Shown in pieces: positions 1 to 5,352 of a stretch of 6,751 nt of DNA. The notes beneath the pieces were generated by a model, which searched no databases, was not told the origin of the DNA, and saw nothing but the letters and a program-made list of their open reading frames with translations. The stretch spans positions 1-6,751 of the forward strand of contig CAMLEQ010000218.1 of the NCBI GenBank assembly GCA_946479015.1, written 5' to 3'. The stretch is from an uncultured Gemmatimonadota bacterium (GTDB lineage: Bacteria > Gemmatimonadota > Gemmatimonadetes > Gemmatimonadales > Gemmatimonadaceae). The position numbers and the translations under genes are program-made. Position 1 is the stretch's first letter. The number at the start of each line of letters is the position of its first letter.

Positions 1-191
1 CCGTACTTCTGGCGGAAGCGCTCGACGCGTCCCGCGGTGTCGACGAGCTTCTGCTTGCCCGTGAAGAACGGGTGGCAGGCGGCGCAGATGTCGGTGTGGA
101 TCTCGGCCTGGGTGGACCGAGTCGTGAACGTATTTCCGCAGGCGCACTTGACGACGGCCGTCGCGTACGTCGGATGGATGTCTTTCTTCAC
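1..191 (-). CDS. rpmE: 50S ribosomal protein L31, C+ zinc-binding type (3' end cut by window)
   Basis: Large-subunit ribosomal protein L31. The visible 63 residues begin (M/V)KKDIHPTY, the family signature. Cys16 and Cys18 (KCACG) and Cys36 and Cys39 (ICAAC) form the zinc-binding set of the C+ paralogue, followed by [20 protein letters not shown], typical of the family. The GTG at 191 is chosen as start because M-K-x-D-I-H-P is the usual N-terminus and a GAGG lies 5 bases upstream; no nearby ATG fits. L31 is usually about 65-85 residues, so only a short C-terminal piece lies beyond base 1. In many bacteria C+ L31 is made when zinc is plentiful and a C- paralogue replaces it under zinc limitation; no Zur box was recognised here. 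Identification is very secure. Confidence 0.96.
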   Translation of the reverse strand, partial: MKKDIHPTYATAVVKCACGNTFTTRSTQAEIHTDICAACHPFFTGKQKLVDTAGRVERFRQKY

Positions 192-219
192 GGATGCCTC
201 GAACTTTGGGTAGCTGAGA

Positions 220-249
220 AATATACCCCGGGCATGGGGTAAAAGACAA
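220..249 (-). promoter_or_regulatory. Probable sigma70-type promoter of rpmE
   Basis: On the minus strand TTGTCT (249-244) is followed after 18 bases by TATATT (225-220). This is a good -35/-10 pair about 29 bases upstream of the GTG of rpmE, predicting a short leader of about 20 bases. It stands out because AT-rich hexamers are rare in this DNA. Assignment rests on consensus match only. Confidence 0.5.
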
Positions 250-268
250 GCTGACAACGGGTTGGGGT

Positions 269-282
269 CTGCGCGCGCGCAG
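269..282. repeat. 14-bp alternating CG palindrome (Z-DNA/cruciform prone)
   Basis: CTGCGCGCGCGCAG is a perfect palindrome of alternating pyrimidine/purine steps, just upstream of the rpmE -35 box. It is followed by two CGGCCG copies (283-288 and 297-302) that can pair as a further hairpin. It may only reflect base composition. A role in supercoiling-sensitive control of rpmE is speculation. Confidence 0.35.
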
Positions 283-327
283 CGGCCGCATTGTGCGCGG
301 CCGTGTGCTGCCCATCCTGGCCGTTCG

Positions 328-352
328 CCCCTCCCCACCTCCCCACCTCCCC
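328..352 (-). other. G-quadruplex motif (four G4 tracts)
   Basis: The minus strand reads GGGG-AGGT-GGGG-AGGT-GGGG-A-GGGG, with C-runs on the plus strand at 328-331, 333-336, 341-344 and 349-352. Four tracts of four guanines with loops of 4, 4 and 1 match the standard intramolecular G-quadruplex pattern, with i-motif potential on the other strand. It lies between a minus-strand terminator (361-387) and the rpmE promoter, in a stretch with no gene. The pattern is clear; function is unknown. Confidence 0.55.
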
Positions 353-360
353 GGATGTGG

Positions 361-387
361 AAAAGGCCCGGGAGCGATCCCGAGCCC
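361..387 (-). terminator. Intrinsic terminator for leftward transcription (decarboxylase/tRNA side)
   Basis: Read on the minus strand, a 9-10 bp stem GGGCTCGGGA / TCCCGGGCCT (387-378 and 373-364) closes a TCGC loop and runs straight into TTTT (364-361). The stem contains a G-U wobble in the minus-strand RNA that would be an A-C mismatch in plus-strand RNA, so it is better formed leftward. It would end transcripts coming from the decarboxylase and the tRNA-like gene before they reach the rpmE promoter. Confidence 0.6.
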
Positions 388-395
388 TCTTCGCT

Positions 396-429
396 GGTGG
401 CGGCGGTAGCCGCCACGGCAGCCCGTCAA
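396..429 (+). repeat. Inverted, remodelled copy of the 5' half of the tRNA-like gene
   Basis: This plus-strand stretch reads GGTGG-N4-GGTAG-N4 and then CACGGCAGCCCGTCAA. The minus-strand tRNA-like gene at 590-560 reads GGTGG-N4-GGTAG-A-CACGGCAGCCCGTCAA. The last 16 bases (414-429 versus 575-560) are identical in inverted orientation, and the spacing of the other blocks is nearly kept, so the two are almost certainly related by duplication. In this copy the D-arm is turned into a perfect 8-bp hairpin, GTGGCGGC-GGTA-GCCGCCAC (397-416). No convincing 3' half (T-arm, acceptor) follows, apart from a short AAGATCG match at 466-472. Best read as a tRNA fragment, or as a structured trailer of the leftward transcript, where it would be antisense to the tRNA anticodon arm. 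Confidence 0.6.
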
Positions 430-443
430 GTGAAGGAGAATCT

Positions 444-563
444 ATGAACACGATCGGCACGGGGCAAGATCGAAATATTGCGCTCCGCACCGCTCGATCT
501 CAGCCAGGCCAGCGTGCCCGGGACGAGATTCGAACTCGCACGATCTTACGATCAGCAGATTGA
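444..563 (+). CDS. Possible 39-aa small ORF, doubtful
   Basis: A 39-codon frame starting at ATG 444 is preceded by AAGGAG at 433-438 with a 5-base spacer, the best Shine-Dalgarno site in the window. The product begins MNTIGTGQDRNIALRTARSQ, is basic (Arg-rich) and has no recognised domain, signal peptide or membrane segment. Against it: its second half is simply the antisense of the tRNA-like gene (515-563), a common source of false small proteins, and no plus-strand promoter was found. It may instead be a remnant start of a lost gene. Kept only because of the strong ribosome-binding site. Confidence 0.2.
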   Translation: MNTIGTGQDRNIALRTARSQPGQRARDEIRTRTILRSAD

Positions 564-598
564 CGGGCTGCCGTGTCTACCAGTTCCACCGCACGGGC
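515..598 (-). tRNA. tRNA-Leu-like gene (class II) with aberrant anticodon arm; possibly a pseudo-tRNA
   Basis: An 84-base class II tRNA fold is visible on the minus strand. The D-arm is GTG-GAACTGGTAGA-CAC, the leucine-type D-loop with GG. A long variable arm (GATC-GTAA-GATC) follows. The T-arm is GCGAG-TTCGAAT-CTCGT and the acceptor is GCCCGTG/CCCGGGC with discriminator A73; CCA is not encoded. The body is closest to bacterial tRNA-Leu. Several positions are wrong: C8 instead of U8, a T6-C67 mismatch, a C31-U39 mismatch, and an anticodon loop CCGTCAA that puts C at the normally invariant U33 and GTC at 34-36. Pairing GCAG/CTGC instead leaves a 9-base loop. T(-1) and A73 can also pair, extending the acceptor to an 8-bp CGTGCCCG/CGGGCACG stem that could disturb RNase P processing. 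It is either decayed or a specialised tRNA-like RNA. It lies 70 bases after the decarboxylase stop on the same strand. Confidence 0.6.
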
Positions 599-640
599 AC
601 GAGGTCGCGCTCGATGAAACCGGACGTTGCGAGACGGCAC

Positions 641-664
641 CGCCAACGCGCTCCGCGGCTGGCG
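641..664 (-). terminator. Hairpin directly after the decarboxylase stop (weak terminator candidate)
   Basis: On the minus strand CGCCA-(GC)-CGCG-GAG-CGCG-(T)-TGGCG can form a 5+4 bp interrupted stem, starting 4 bases after the TAG stop of the decarboxylase. No T-run follows, so it is not a standard intrinsic terminator. It may stabilise the mRNA 3' end, with real termination at 361-387. Confidence 0.3.
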
Positions 665-668
665 ACCC

Positions 669-2255
669 CTATCCAGGCTGACCGCCCGCGACGACCGCCG
701 CCGATCCATCGCGCTCGACACCGAAAGAGCGTGTCGACAGGTCTACCAGCTCGCGCCCGAGCGCGACGACGCGCTCCACCAGCAGGTCGAGGTCGGCCTG
801 CCGGGTCCGGTGATTGGTGATCGCGCACCGAAGCCCGAAAGCCTCGCCGATGCGACCACTCGTCGGCACGGCCGTCCCCTCCTCGTGCAGTCGCATGAGG
901 ATCTCGCGATTCAGCGCATTCAGATCGACGGACCCGTCCGCCGACGCGGGGCGGTACCGGAAGCACACCACGTTGAGCGGGGCGGGCGCGAGAAGCTCGA
1001 GCTCGGGATGCTCCACCGCCCGGCGCGCGAGATGGCCCGCCTGCGCGACGTTCTGCTCGATGAGCGCGCGATACCGGTCGACGCCGTAGGCCTTGAGCGA
1101 CAGCCAGACCTTGAGCGCGCGGAAGCCCCGCGAGAGCTGCGGTCCGAGCTCGTTGAACCGGAACGCGTCCGCCTCCGCGCCACGTGGCGCGGCACCGAGG
1201 TAGCCCGCCGCGCTCGTGCGGAACGCCGCCCGGTGCGCGGCGGCATCGCGCACGAGCACCGCGCCGACCTCGTACGGCATGTACATCCACTTGTGCAGGT
1301 CGAAGGCGATCGAGTCCGCCCGCTCGAGACCGAGGAGCCGGCCGCGCAGCATCGGCGAGAGCGCGGCCCAGGCGCCGAACGCCCCATCCACGTGGAGCCA
1401 GAGCCCCTGCCGCGCGGCGATGTCGGCCAGCGCCGCCAGATCGTCGGTCGCCCCGCTGTTCACGGTACCGGCGTTGCCGACGAGCGCCATCGGCCACCCC
1501 CCCGCCGCCCGATCCTCGACGATCGTGCGCTCGAGCACCTCCGCCCGGACACGGAAATCGCCGTCCACGGGAATCTTCCGGAAGCTCGCGGTCCCCAGCC
1601 CGAGGAGCGCCAGCGCGCGGTCGATCGAGTTGTGGCTCTCGACCGAGCCGTAGACGAGGGGACGCGCCGGCAGCGCGGCGGCGCCGTCTCGCGTGACGTC
1701 GACGCCCTCCCGGTGCGCCATCGCATGGCGGGCCACGGTGAGCCCGACGAGGTTCGCCGCCGAGCCACCACTCACGAGGATGCCACTCGCCTCGGGTGAG
1801 ACGCCGAGCAGCGCCTTGCACCAGGCGAGCACCTGCCCCTCGACGTCCGACGCCACGCTCGCCAGCCCGGACGCGTTGGTGTTGATGGCGCCGCCGAGCA
1901 GCTCCGCGAACATGCCGACCACGGATCCCGTCCCCTGCACCCGTCCCCAGAAGCGCGGGTGCACGTTGCCGAGCCGGTAGGGGAGCACCAACTCGCGGAA
2001 ATCCGCGTAGGCCTGCGCGGCCCCTTCGGCTGCCCAGGGGACATCGGCGCGCAGCCGCTCGCGCACGGCCGGCGGCACGGCGCGCCAGGCCGGCTCGTCG
2101 CGGATGCCGCGCAGGAATCGCAGCATGTCGTCCACCATCCGGTGGCCGAGCGCCGCCATGGCGGCCCACTCCTGCGGATCGGCGGGATCGAGACCGAGCT
2201 CGGACGCCGCGAAGGGCAATGCATCGGGTGTGGCAGCGGGCAGCTTCGACGTCAT
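669..2255 (-). CDS. Group II PLP-dependent amino-acid decarboxylase (aromatic-L-amino-acid/glutamate decarboxylase superfamily)
   Basis: A 528-aa cytosolic fold-type I PLP enzyme, predicted to remove the alpha-carboxylate from an amino acid to give an amine. Visible landmarks: HPRFWGRVQGTGSVVGMFAEL near the N-terminus; LVSGGSAANLVGL, the phosphate-binding region; ESHNSIDRA with His208, expected to stack on the PLP ring; GTVNSGATDDL then LHVDGAFGAW with Asp290, expected to contact the pyridine N; and FDLHKWMYMPYEVG with Lys322, the Schiff-base lysine. Length and motif order match the family, so it looks intact and active. The substrate cannot be assigned: close relatives are variously annotated as aromatic amino acid, glutamate or diaminobutyrate decarboxylases. 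ATG 2255 is chosen because homology begins soon after it, though no Shine-Dalgarno is seen; an in-frame ATG at 2342 would add 29 non-conserved residues. The gene is divergent from a MocR regulator, its likely controller. Confidence 0.9.
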   Translation of the reverse strand: MTSKLPAATPDALPFAASELGLDPADPQEWAAMAALGHRMVDDMLRFLRGIRDEPAWRAVPPAVRERLRADVPWAAEGAAQAYADFRELVLPYRLGNVHPRFWGRVQGTGSVVGMFAELLGGAINTNASGLASVASDVEGQVLAWCKALLGVSPEASGILVSGGSAANLVGLTVARHAMAHREGVDVTRDGAAALPARPLVYGSVESHNSIDRALALLGLGTASFRKIPVDGDFRVRAEVLERTIVEDRAAGGWPMALVGNAGTVNSGATDDLAALADIAARQGLWLHVDGAFGAWAALSPMLRGRLLGLERADSIAFDLHKWMYMPYEVGAVLVRDAAAHRAAFRTSAAGYLGAAPRGAEADAFRFNELGPQLSRGFRALKVWLSLKAYGVDRYRALIEQNVAQAGHLARRAVEHPELELLAPAPLNVVCFRYRPASADGSVDLNALNREILMRLHEEGTAVPTSGRIGEAFGLRCAITNHRTRQADLDLLVERVVALGRELVDLSTRSFGVERDGSAAVVAGGQPG

Positions 2256-2333
2256 GGTGGTAGAGGTACGCGAGAGGAGTGAGACCGTGAGCGCACGGCC
2301 GCTGGTCCGGACGCCGGACCCATGGTAAGCTCC

Positions 2334-2380
2334 GTCAGACATGCCGCCGATCACAATCAGACAACCTGCCGATGTCTGAC
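2334..2380. promoter_or_regulatory. Probable MocR operator: three TCAGACA sites in the divergent control region
   Basis: TCAGACA occurs at 2335-2341 and 2357-2363 as direct repeats exactly 22 bp apart (two helical turns), and a third time inverted at 2373-2379. The outer two are the cores of a perfect 9-bp inverted repeat, GTCAGACAT (2334-2342) and ATGTCTGAC (2372-2380), which overlaps the regulator's start codon. Three 7-mers within 46 bp is far from chance. MocR dimers such as GabR and PdxR are known to bind repeated sites in divergent promoters. A weak minus-strand -10 (TACCAT, 2327-2322) without a good -35 would suit an activator-dependent decarboxylase promoter, with autoregulation by the site over the ATG. 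The repeats are seen directly; the binding protein and sign of regulation are inferred. Confidence 0.6.
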
Positions 2381-3856
2381 CGACAGAGCGCGCCTGCCGC
2401 CTGGTGGCCGCGCCTCCCCCGCAAGCACACCGGGAGTCTCTACGCCGCGCTCGCGGACGCCATCGCGCGCGACATCCACGCCGGCGTGCTCACGCCGGGC
2501 ACGCGCCTCCCGTCGCAGCGCGCCCTGGCCTCCCACCTCGGCGTCAACCTGACGACGATCTCGCGCGCGCTCGACGAGGCCCGGCGGCGCGGCCTCGTGG
2601 TGGGGCGCGCCGGACGCGGCACGATCGTCATCGGCCGCGCGAGGCGCGACGGGCCAGCGCCCGCGATGACGCACGCGAAGCGCGACGCCGAGAATTCGAC
2701 CGCCTTCGTCGACCTCGCCTTCAACAGCCCCGCCTTTCCCCCCGCTGCCCGCATCGAGGAGCACCTCGCGACGGCGCTGCACGCGCTCGCTCGGGACCAC
2801 GCGGCGCTGCACGAGCACGCGGCGTATCAGCCGTCGGGCGGCACGGAGAGCGACCGCCGCACCGGCGCGCGATGGGCGGAGCCGCGCGGGGTGCACGCGC
2901 CGCGCTCGCGCGTCCTCGTCTGCGCGGGCGCGCAGCACGCGCTGGCCGTCGCGCTCCAGACCATCGCCCGGCCGGGTGCCACGGTGCTCTGCGAGGCGGT
3001 CACCTATCCAACCTTCAAGGCGCTGGCGGCCGCCCTCGGCGTCCGCCTCGTGCCGGTCGCGCTCGACGCCGACGGGCTGGACCCCGACGCGCTGGACCGT
3101 GCTTGCGCCACGCACGCCGCAGCGGCGCTCTTCTGCGTCCCCACGGCGCAGAACCCGACGGCGATCACGATGCCGCTCGCCCGGCGTCAGGCGCTCGCCA
3201 CCGTTCTCCGACGCCACCAGCTCCCCTTCATCGAGGACGACATCTACGCGCCCCTCGTTCGCCACGCTCCACCCGCGCTCGCCGCGCTCGTCCCCGAGCT
3301 CGCGTGGTACATCACCGGCGTGTCGAAGGCGCTCACCCCGGGGCTTCGGGTGGGCTATCTCGTGGCGCCCTCCGACGCCGCCGCGCACGCCGCCACCTCG
3401 ACGCTCCGCACGTCCATGTGGATGGCGCCGCCGCTCGACGCGGCCGTGGTGACGCGCTGGGTGGGCGACGGAACGGCCGCGCAGATCACGCGCGCCCTGC
3501 GCGATGAGGCGGCGCTCCGGTCCGCCCTCGCACGGCAGATCCTCTTTCCACCGGACTCGCTCCCTTCGCCGTCCGGCGCGCCGAGACCGTCCCGAGTGTG
3601 GCATCTCTGGCTTCCGCTCCCCACCGGAATCTCCAGCACCGCGTTCGCCGACGCCGCGCGGCGCCGCGGCGTCGGCGTCACGCCGGCCGATGCCTTCGCG
3701 GTGACGGCGCAGGCGCCCGAGGAGCCGACTCCCCCGGCGAACGCGATCCGCCTCTGCCTCGGCGGCGCGCTCGACCACGGCACGCTGCGCCGCGCCCTCG
3801 ACACGGTGCGCCACCTGGTCGAGCACCCTCACGAGATCGAGCCAACCCTCATCTGA
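2372..3856 (+). CDS. MocR-family transcriptional regulator (GntR wHTH plus aminotransferase-like PLP domain)
   Basis: A 494-aa fusion regulator of the MocR/GabR/PdxR type. Residues about 22-86 form a GntR winged helix-turn-helix (SLYAALADAIARDIHAG, then PGTRLPSQRALASHLGVN and TTISRALDEARRRGLV, ending RGRGT-like in GRAGRGTIV). Residues about 89-112 are a basic/Pro-Ala linker. The rest is an aspartate-aminotransferase fold: YQPSGG, VCAGAQHAL (phosphate binding), QNPT with Asn261, IEDDIY with Asp289 and Tyr292, GVSKALTPGLRVGYL with Lys319 as the PLP Schiff-base lysine, and AIRLCLG with Arg460 at the usual carboxylate-binding position. All cofactor residues seem present, so it should bind PLP and sense an amino acid or amine through it. 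The start at ATG 2372 gives the usual short N-terminus before the helix-turn-helix; no Shine-Dalgarno is visible, so translation may be leaderless or weak. It is divergent from the decarboxylase gene, its likely target. Confidence 0.93.
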   Translation: MSDRQSAPAAWWPRLPRKHTGSLYAALADAIARDIHAGVLTPGTRLPSQRALASHLGVNLTTISRALDEARRRGLVVGRAGRGTIVIGRARRDGPAPAMTHAKRDAENSTAFVDLAFNSPAFPPAARIEEHLATALHALARDHAALHEHAAYQPSGGTESDRRTGARWAEPRGVHAPRSRVLVCAGAQHALAVALQTIARPGATVLCEAVTYPTFKALAAALGVRLVPVALDADGLDPDALDRACATHAAAALFCVPTAQNPTAITMPLARRQALATVLRRHQLPFIEDDIYAPLVRHAPPALAALVPELAWYITGVSKALTPGLRVGYLVAPSDAAAHAATSTLRTSMWMAPPLDAAVVTRWVGDGTAAQITRALRDEAALRSALARQILFPPDSLPSPSGAPRPSRVWHLWLPLPTGISSTAFADAARRRGVGVTPADAFAVTAQAPEEPTPPANAIRLCLGGALDHGTLRRALDTVRHLVEHPHEIEPTLI

Positions 3857-3872
3857 CGCCGGGCTGCCGAGT

Positions 3873-3899
3873 CGCTCACGCCACGACGGCGAATGAGCG
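3873..3899 (+). terminator. Hairpin downstream of the MocR gene (terminator candidate)
   Basis: CGCTCA-CGCC-ACGAC-GGCG-(AA)-TGAGCG forms a 10-bp stem with a 2-base bulge and 5-base loop, starting 17 bases after the regulator's TGA. No T-run follows, so it would be a non-canonical or Rho-assisted terminator, or an mRNA 3'-end stabiliser. The pairing itself is clear. Confidence 0.4.
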
Positions 3900-3987
3900 C
3901 GACGTGCGCGGCTCGGGCCGGCCACGCCCCTTCCCGCCGAACACGGGCAGTCCCACATAACTCGGCTCCCAGGAAAGCGTTGACCGT

Positions 3988-4016
3988 TTGACACTGGACG
4001 GGACGCCCCATAGCTT
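3988..4016 (+). promoter_or_regulatory. Probable sigma70-type promoter of the envelope operon
   Basis: TTGACA (3988-3993) is a perfect -35 hexamer, followed after exactly 17 bases by TAGCTT (4011-4016), a modest -10 (3 of 6 matches). Transcription would start near 4023, giving a leader of about 80 bases before the GTG at 4105. A second TTGACC lies just upstream at 3980-3985. The promoter sits inside the in-frame 5' extension of the next gene, which supports the internal GTG start. Confidence 0.5.
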
Positions 4017-4104
4017 CGCGTCGTGCCGGACAGGGCCGTTGCGACCCTGTCGCGACCGAGGCGGCGCGCTCGCCGCCGCCCTTCACCATCCCGACCGCAC
4101 CCCC

Positions 4105-5352
4105 GTGACCCGATCCCCCCTGCGCCCCGGCGCGCTGGCGCTCGCCGCGCTCCTGCTCGCCGCGTGCGCCGGTCGTCAGGCGCTGTCGCCGGTCTCCCCC
4201 GAGCGCGCCCGCTCGGAGCTGTCCGCCGCGAGCGCCGCCTTCGCTGCCACGCCCACCGGCGCCGCCCGCCTGCGGCTCGGCGAGGCGCAGTACCGCGCCG
4301 GCGACGACTCCGCCGCCCGCGCCACGCTGCACCCGCTGCTCGATGGCTCGAGCGACCTCGCCGCCCGCGCCGCGCTCTTCGATGCCGCCGCCGCCGAGCG
4401 GCTCGGCGACCTCGCCGCCGCCCGCGCCGGTTACGAGCGCTGGCTCGCCGCGCACCATGACGATGGTGTGCGCGCGCGCCTCGCGGAGCTCTCCCGCAAG
4501 GAAGCCGACGCCGCCGCGCGCGCCGCGATCGCGAGCGAGCAGTCGCTGAACGCCGACTCCCTCCCCGCCGCCTCGGTGGGCGTCGCGCCGCTGTACGTGA
4601 GCACCGGCGACACCGCCCTCGCCCCGCTCGGCTACGGTCTCGCCGACCTGCTCATCACCGATCTGTCGCGCAGCGCACGCCTTCGCGTGGTGGATCGCAC
4701 GCGCGTGGACGCGCTGCTCCGCGAGCTCGATCTCGCCGGCTCCGGCCGCGTGGACAGCGCCACCGCTCCGCGCGTGGGGCGCCTCGTGGGCGCGCGCCGC
4801 ATCGTCAACGGCGCCATCGGCGCCCTCCCCGGCGGCGGGATCACCGTGAGCGCGCGCGTCGCCGACGCCGCCACCTCGCAGCTCGTTGGCACCGCCGTCA
4901 CCGAGCGCACCTCGCTCGCGAACGTGCTCGACGCCGAGAAGTCGCTCGCCTTCCGCATCTTCGACGAGCTGGGGGTGACGCTCACCCCAGCGGAGCACGC
5001 CGCGATCGAGCAGCGCCCCACGCGCTATCTCTCCGCCTTCCTCGCCTACTCCAGAGGGGTGCGCTCCGAGGCGCTCGGCGATTACGCCGGCGCGCGCTCG
5101 TTCTTCGAGCAGGCGGTGATGATCGACCCGGGCTTCGGCGCCGCGAGCAGCCGCATGCGCTCGCTCTCCTACGCGCCGATGACCACCGCGAGCGCGCCCC
5201 CTCCCCCGCCGCCCAGCGGCGTCGTGGACGCGCTCAACCCGAGCCCCGCCGGCAGCATGGGCACCACCAGCGACCACGGCGACTCGAACCAGCGCGCCAC
5301 GCTCGGCTCCGCCAATCTCACCACGATCCTCATCGGGATCTGGACGCCATGA
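4105..5352 (+). CDS. Lipoprotein with TPR-like repeats and a CsgG/FlgO-like domain
   Basis: A 415-aa predicted lipoprotein. The GTG at 4105 is chosen because it gives a clean type II signal peptide (TRSPLRP, hydrophobic ALALAALLLA, lipobox LAAC with lipidated Cys21); an upstream TTG frame from 3988 would bury it. Residues about 30-150 are Ala-rich helical repeats resembling TPRs (GEAQYRAGDDSAARATL, AERLGDLAAARAGYERWL). Residues about 155-300 resemble the CsgG/FlgO fold: VGVAPLY, YGLADLLITDLSRSARLRVVD, VDALLRELDL, GRLVGARRIVNGAIG, then SARVADAATSQLVGT. Residues about 307-350 form another TPR-like pair (GDYAGARSFFEQAVMIDPGFGAA). The tail has six consecutive prolines (365-370) and a disordered segment, ending in a short hydrophobic stretch. 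CsgG forms the curli export pore and FlgO-like proteins are outer-membrane factors; which role applies here is unknown. Its stop overlaps the next start (ATGA). Lipoprotein status is firm; the domain assignment is moderately sure. Confidence 0.82.
   Translation: MTRSPLRPGALALAALLLAACAGRQALSPVSPERARSELSAASAAFAATPTGAARLRLGEAQYRAGDDSAARATLHPLLDGSSDLAARAALFDAAAAERLGDLAAARAGYERWLAAHHDDGVRARLAELSRKEADAAARAAIASEQSLNADSLPAASVGVAPLYVSTGDTALAPLGYGLADLLITDLSRSARLRVVDRTRVDALLRELDLAGSGRVDSATAPRVGRLVGARRIVNGAIGALPGGGITVSARVADAATSQLVGTAVTERTSLANVLDAEKSLAFRIFDELGVTLTPAEHAAIEQRPTRYLSAFLAYSRGVRSEALGDYAGARSFFEQAVMIDPGFGAASSRMRSLSYAPMTTASAPPPPPPSGVVDALNPSPAGSMGTTSDHGDSNQRATLGSANLTTILIGIWTP

Noticed and set aside
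328..352. CRISPR-like or microsatellite repeat from the CCCCACCT units
   Set aside because: Only two full units with no spacers; explained better as a G-quadruplex motif.
384..480. Complete second tRNA gene on the plus strand
   Set aside because: Only the 5' half matches; there is no paired anticodon stem, T-arm or acceptor.
414..575. Phage-type attachment sites flanking an integrated element
   Set aside because: Att copies are direct repeats around an integrase-bearing element; here the copies are inverted, only about 130 bases apart, and no integrase is present.
515..598. tRNA-Sec
   Set aside because: The D-arm is the short 3-bp leucine type, not a 6-bp stem with a tetraloop, and the anticodon loop does not present UCA in the right position.
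627..1799. 390-codon plus-strand open frame antisense to the decarboxylase
   Set aside because: Arg/Glu-rich, no domain; the opposite strand carries all catalytic motifs of a known family.
577..2169. 530-codon minus-strand open frame overlapping the decarboxylase
   Set aside because: Arg/Ala/Gly-rich low-complexity translation in another frame of a clear decarboxylase; GC-driven shadow.
2357..3994. 545-codon minus-strand open frame antisense to the MocR gene
   Set aside because: Composition-driven Arg/Gly-rich shadow of a well-conserved regulator.
3988..4104. In-frame 39-codon N-terminal extension of the lipoprotein from TTG 3988
   Set aside because: It would bury the signal peptide, and the TTG is itself the -35 box of the likely promoter.
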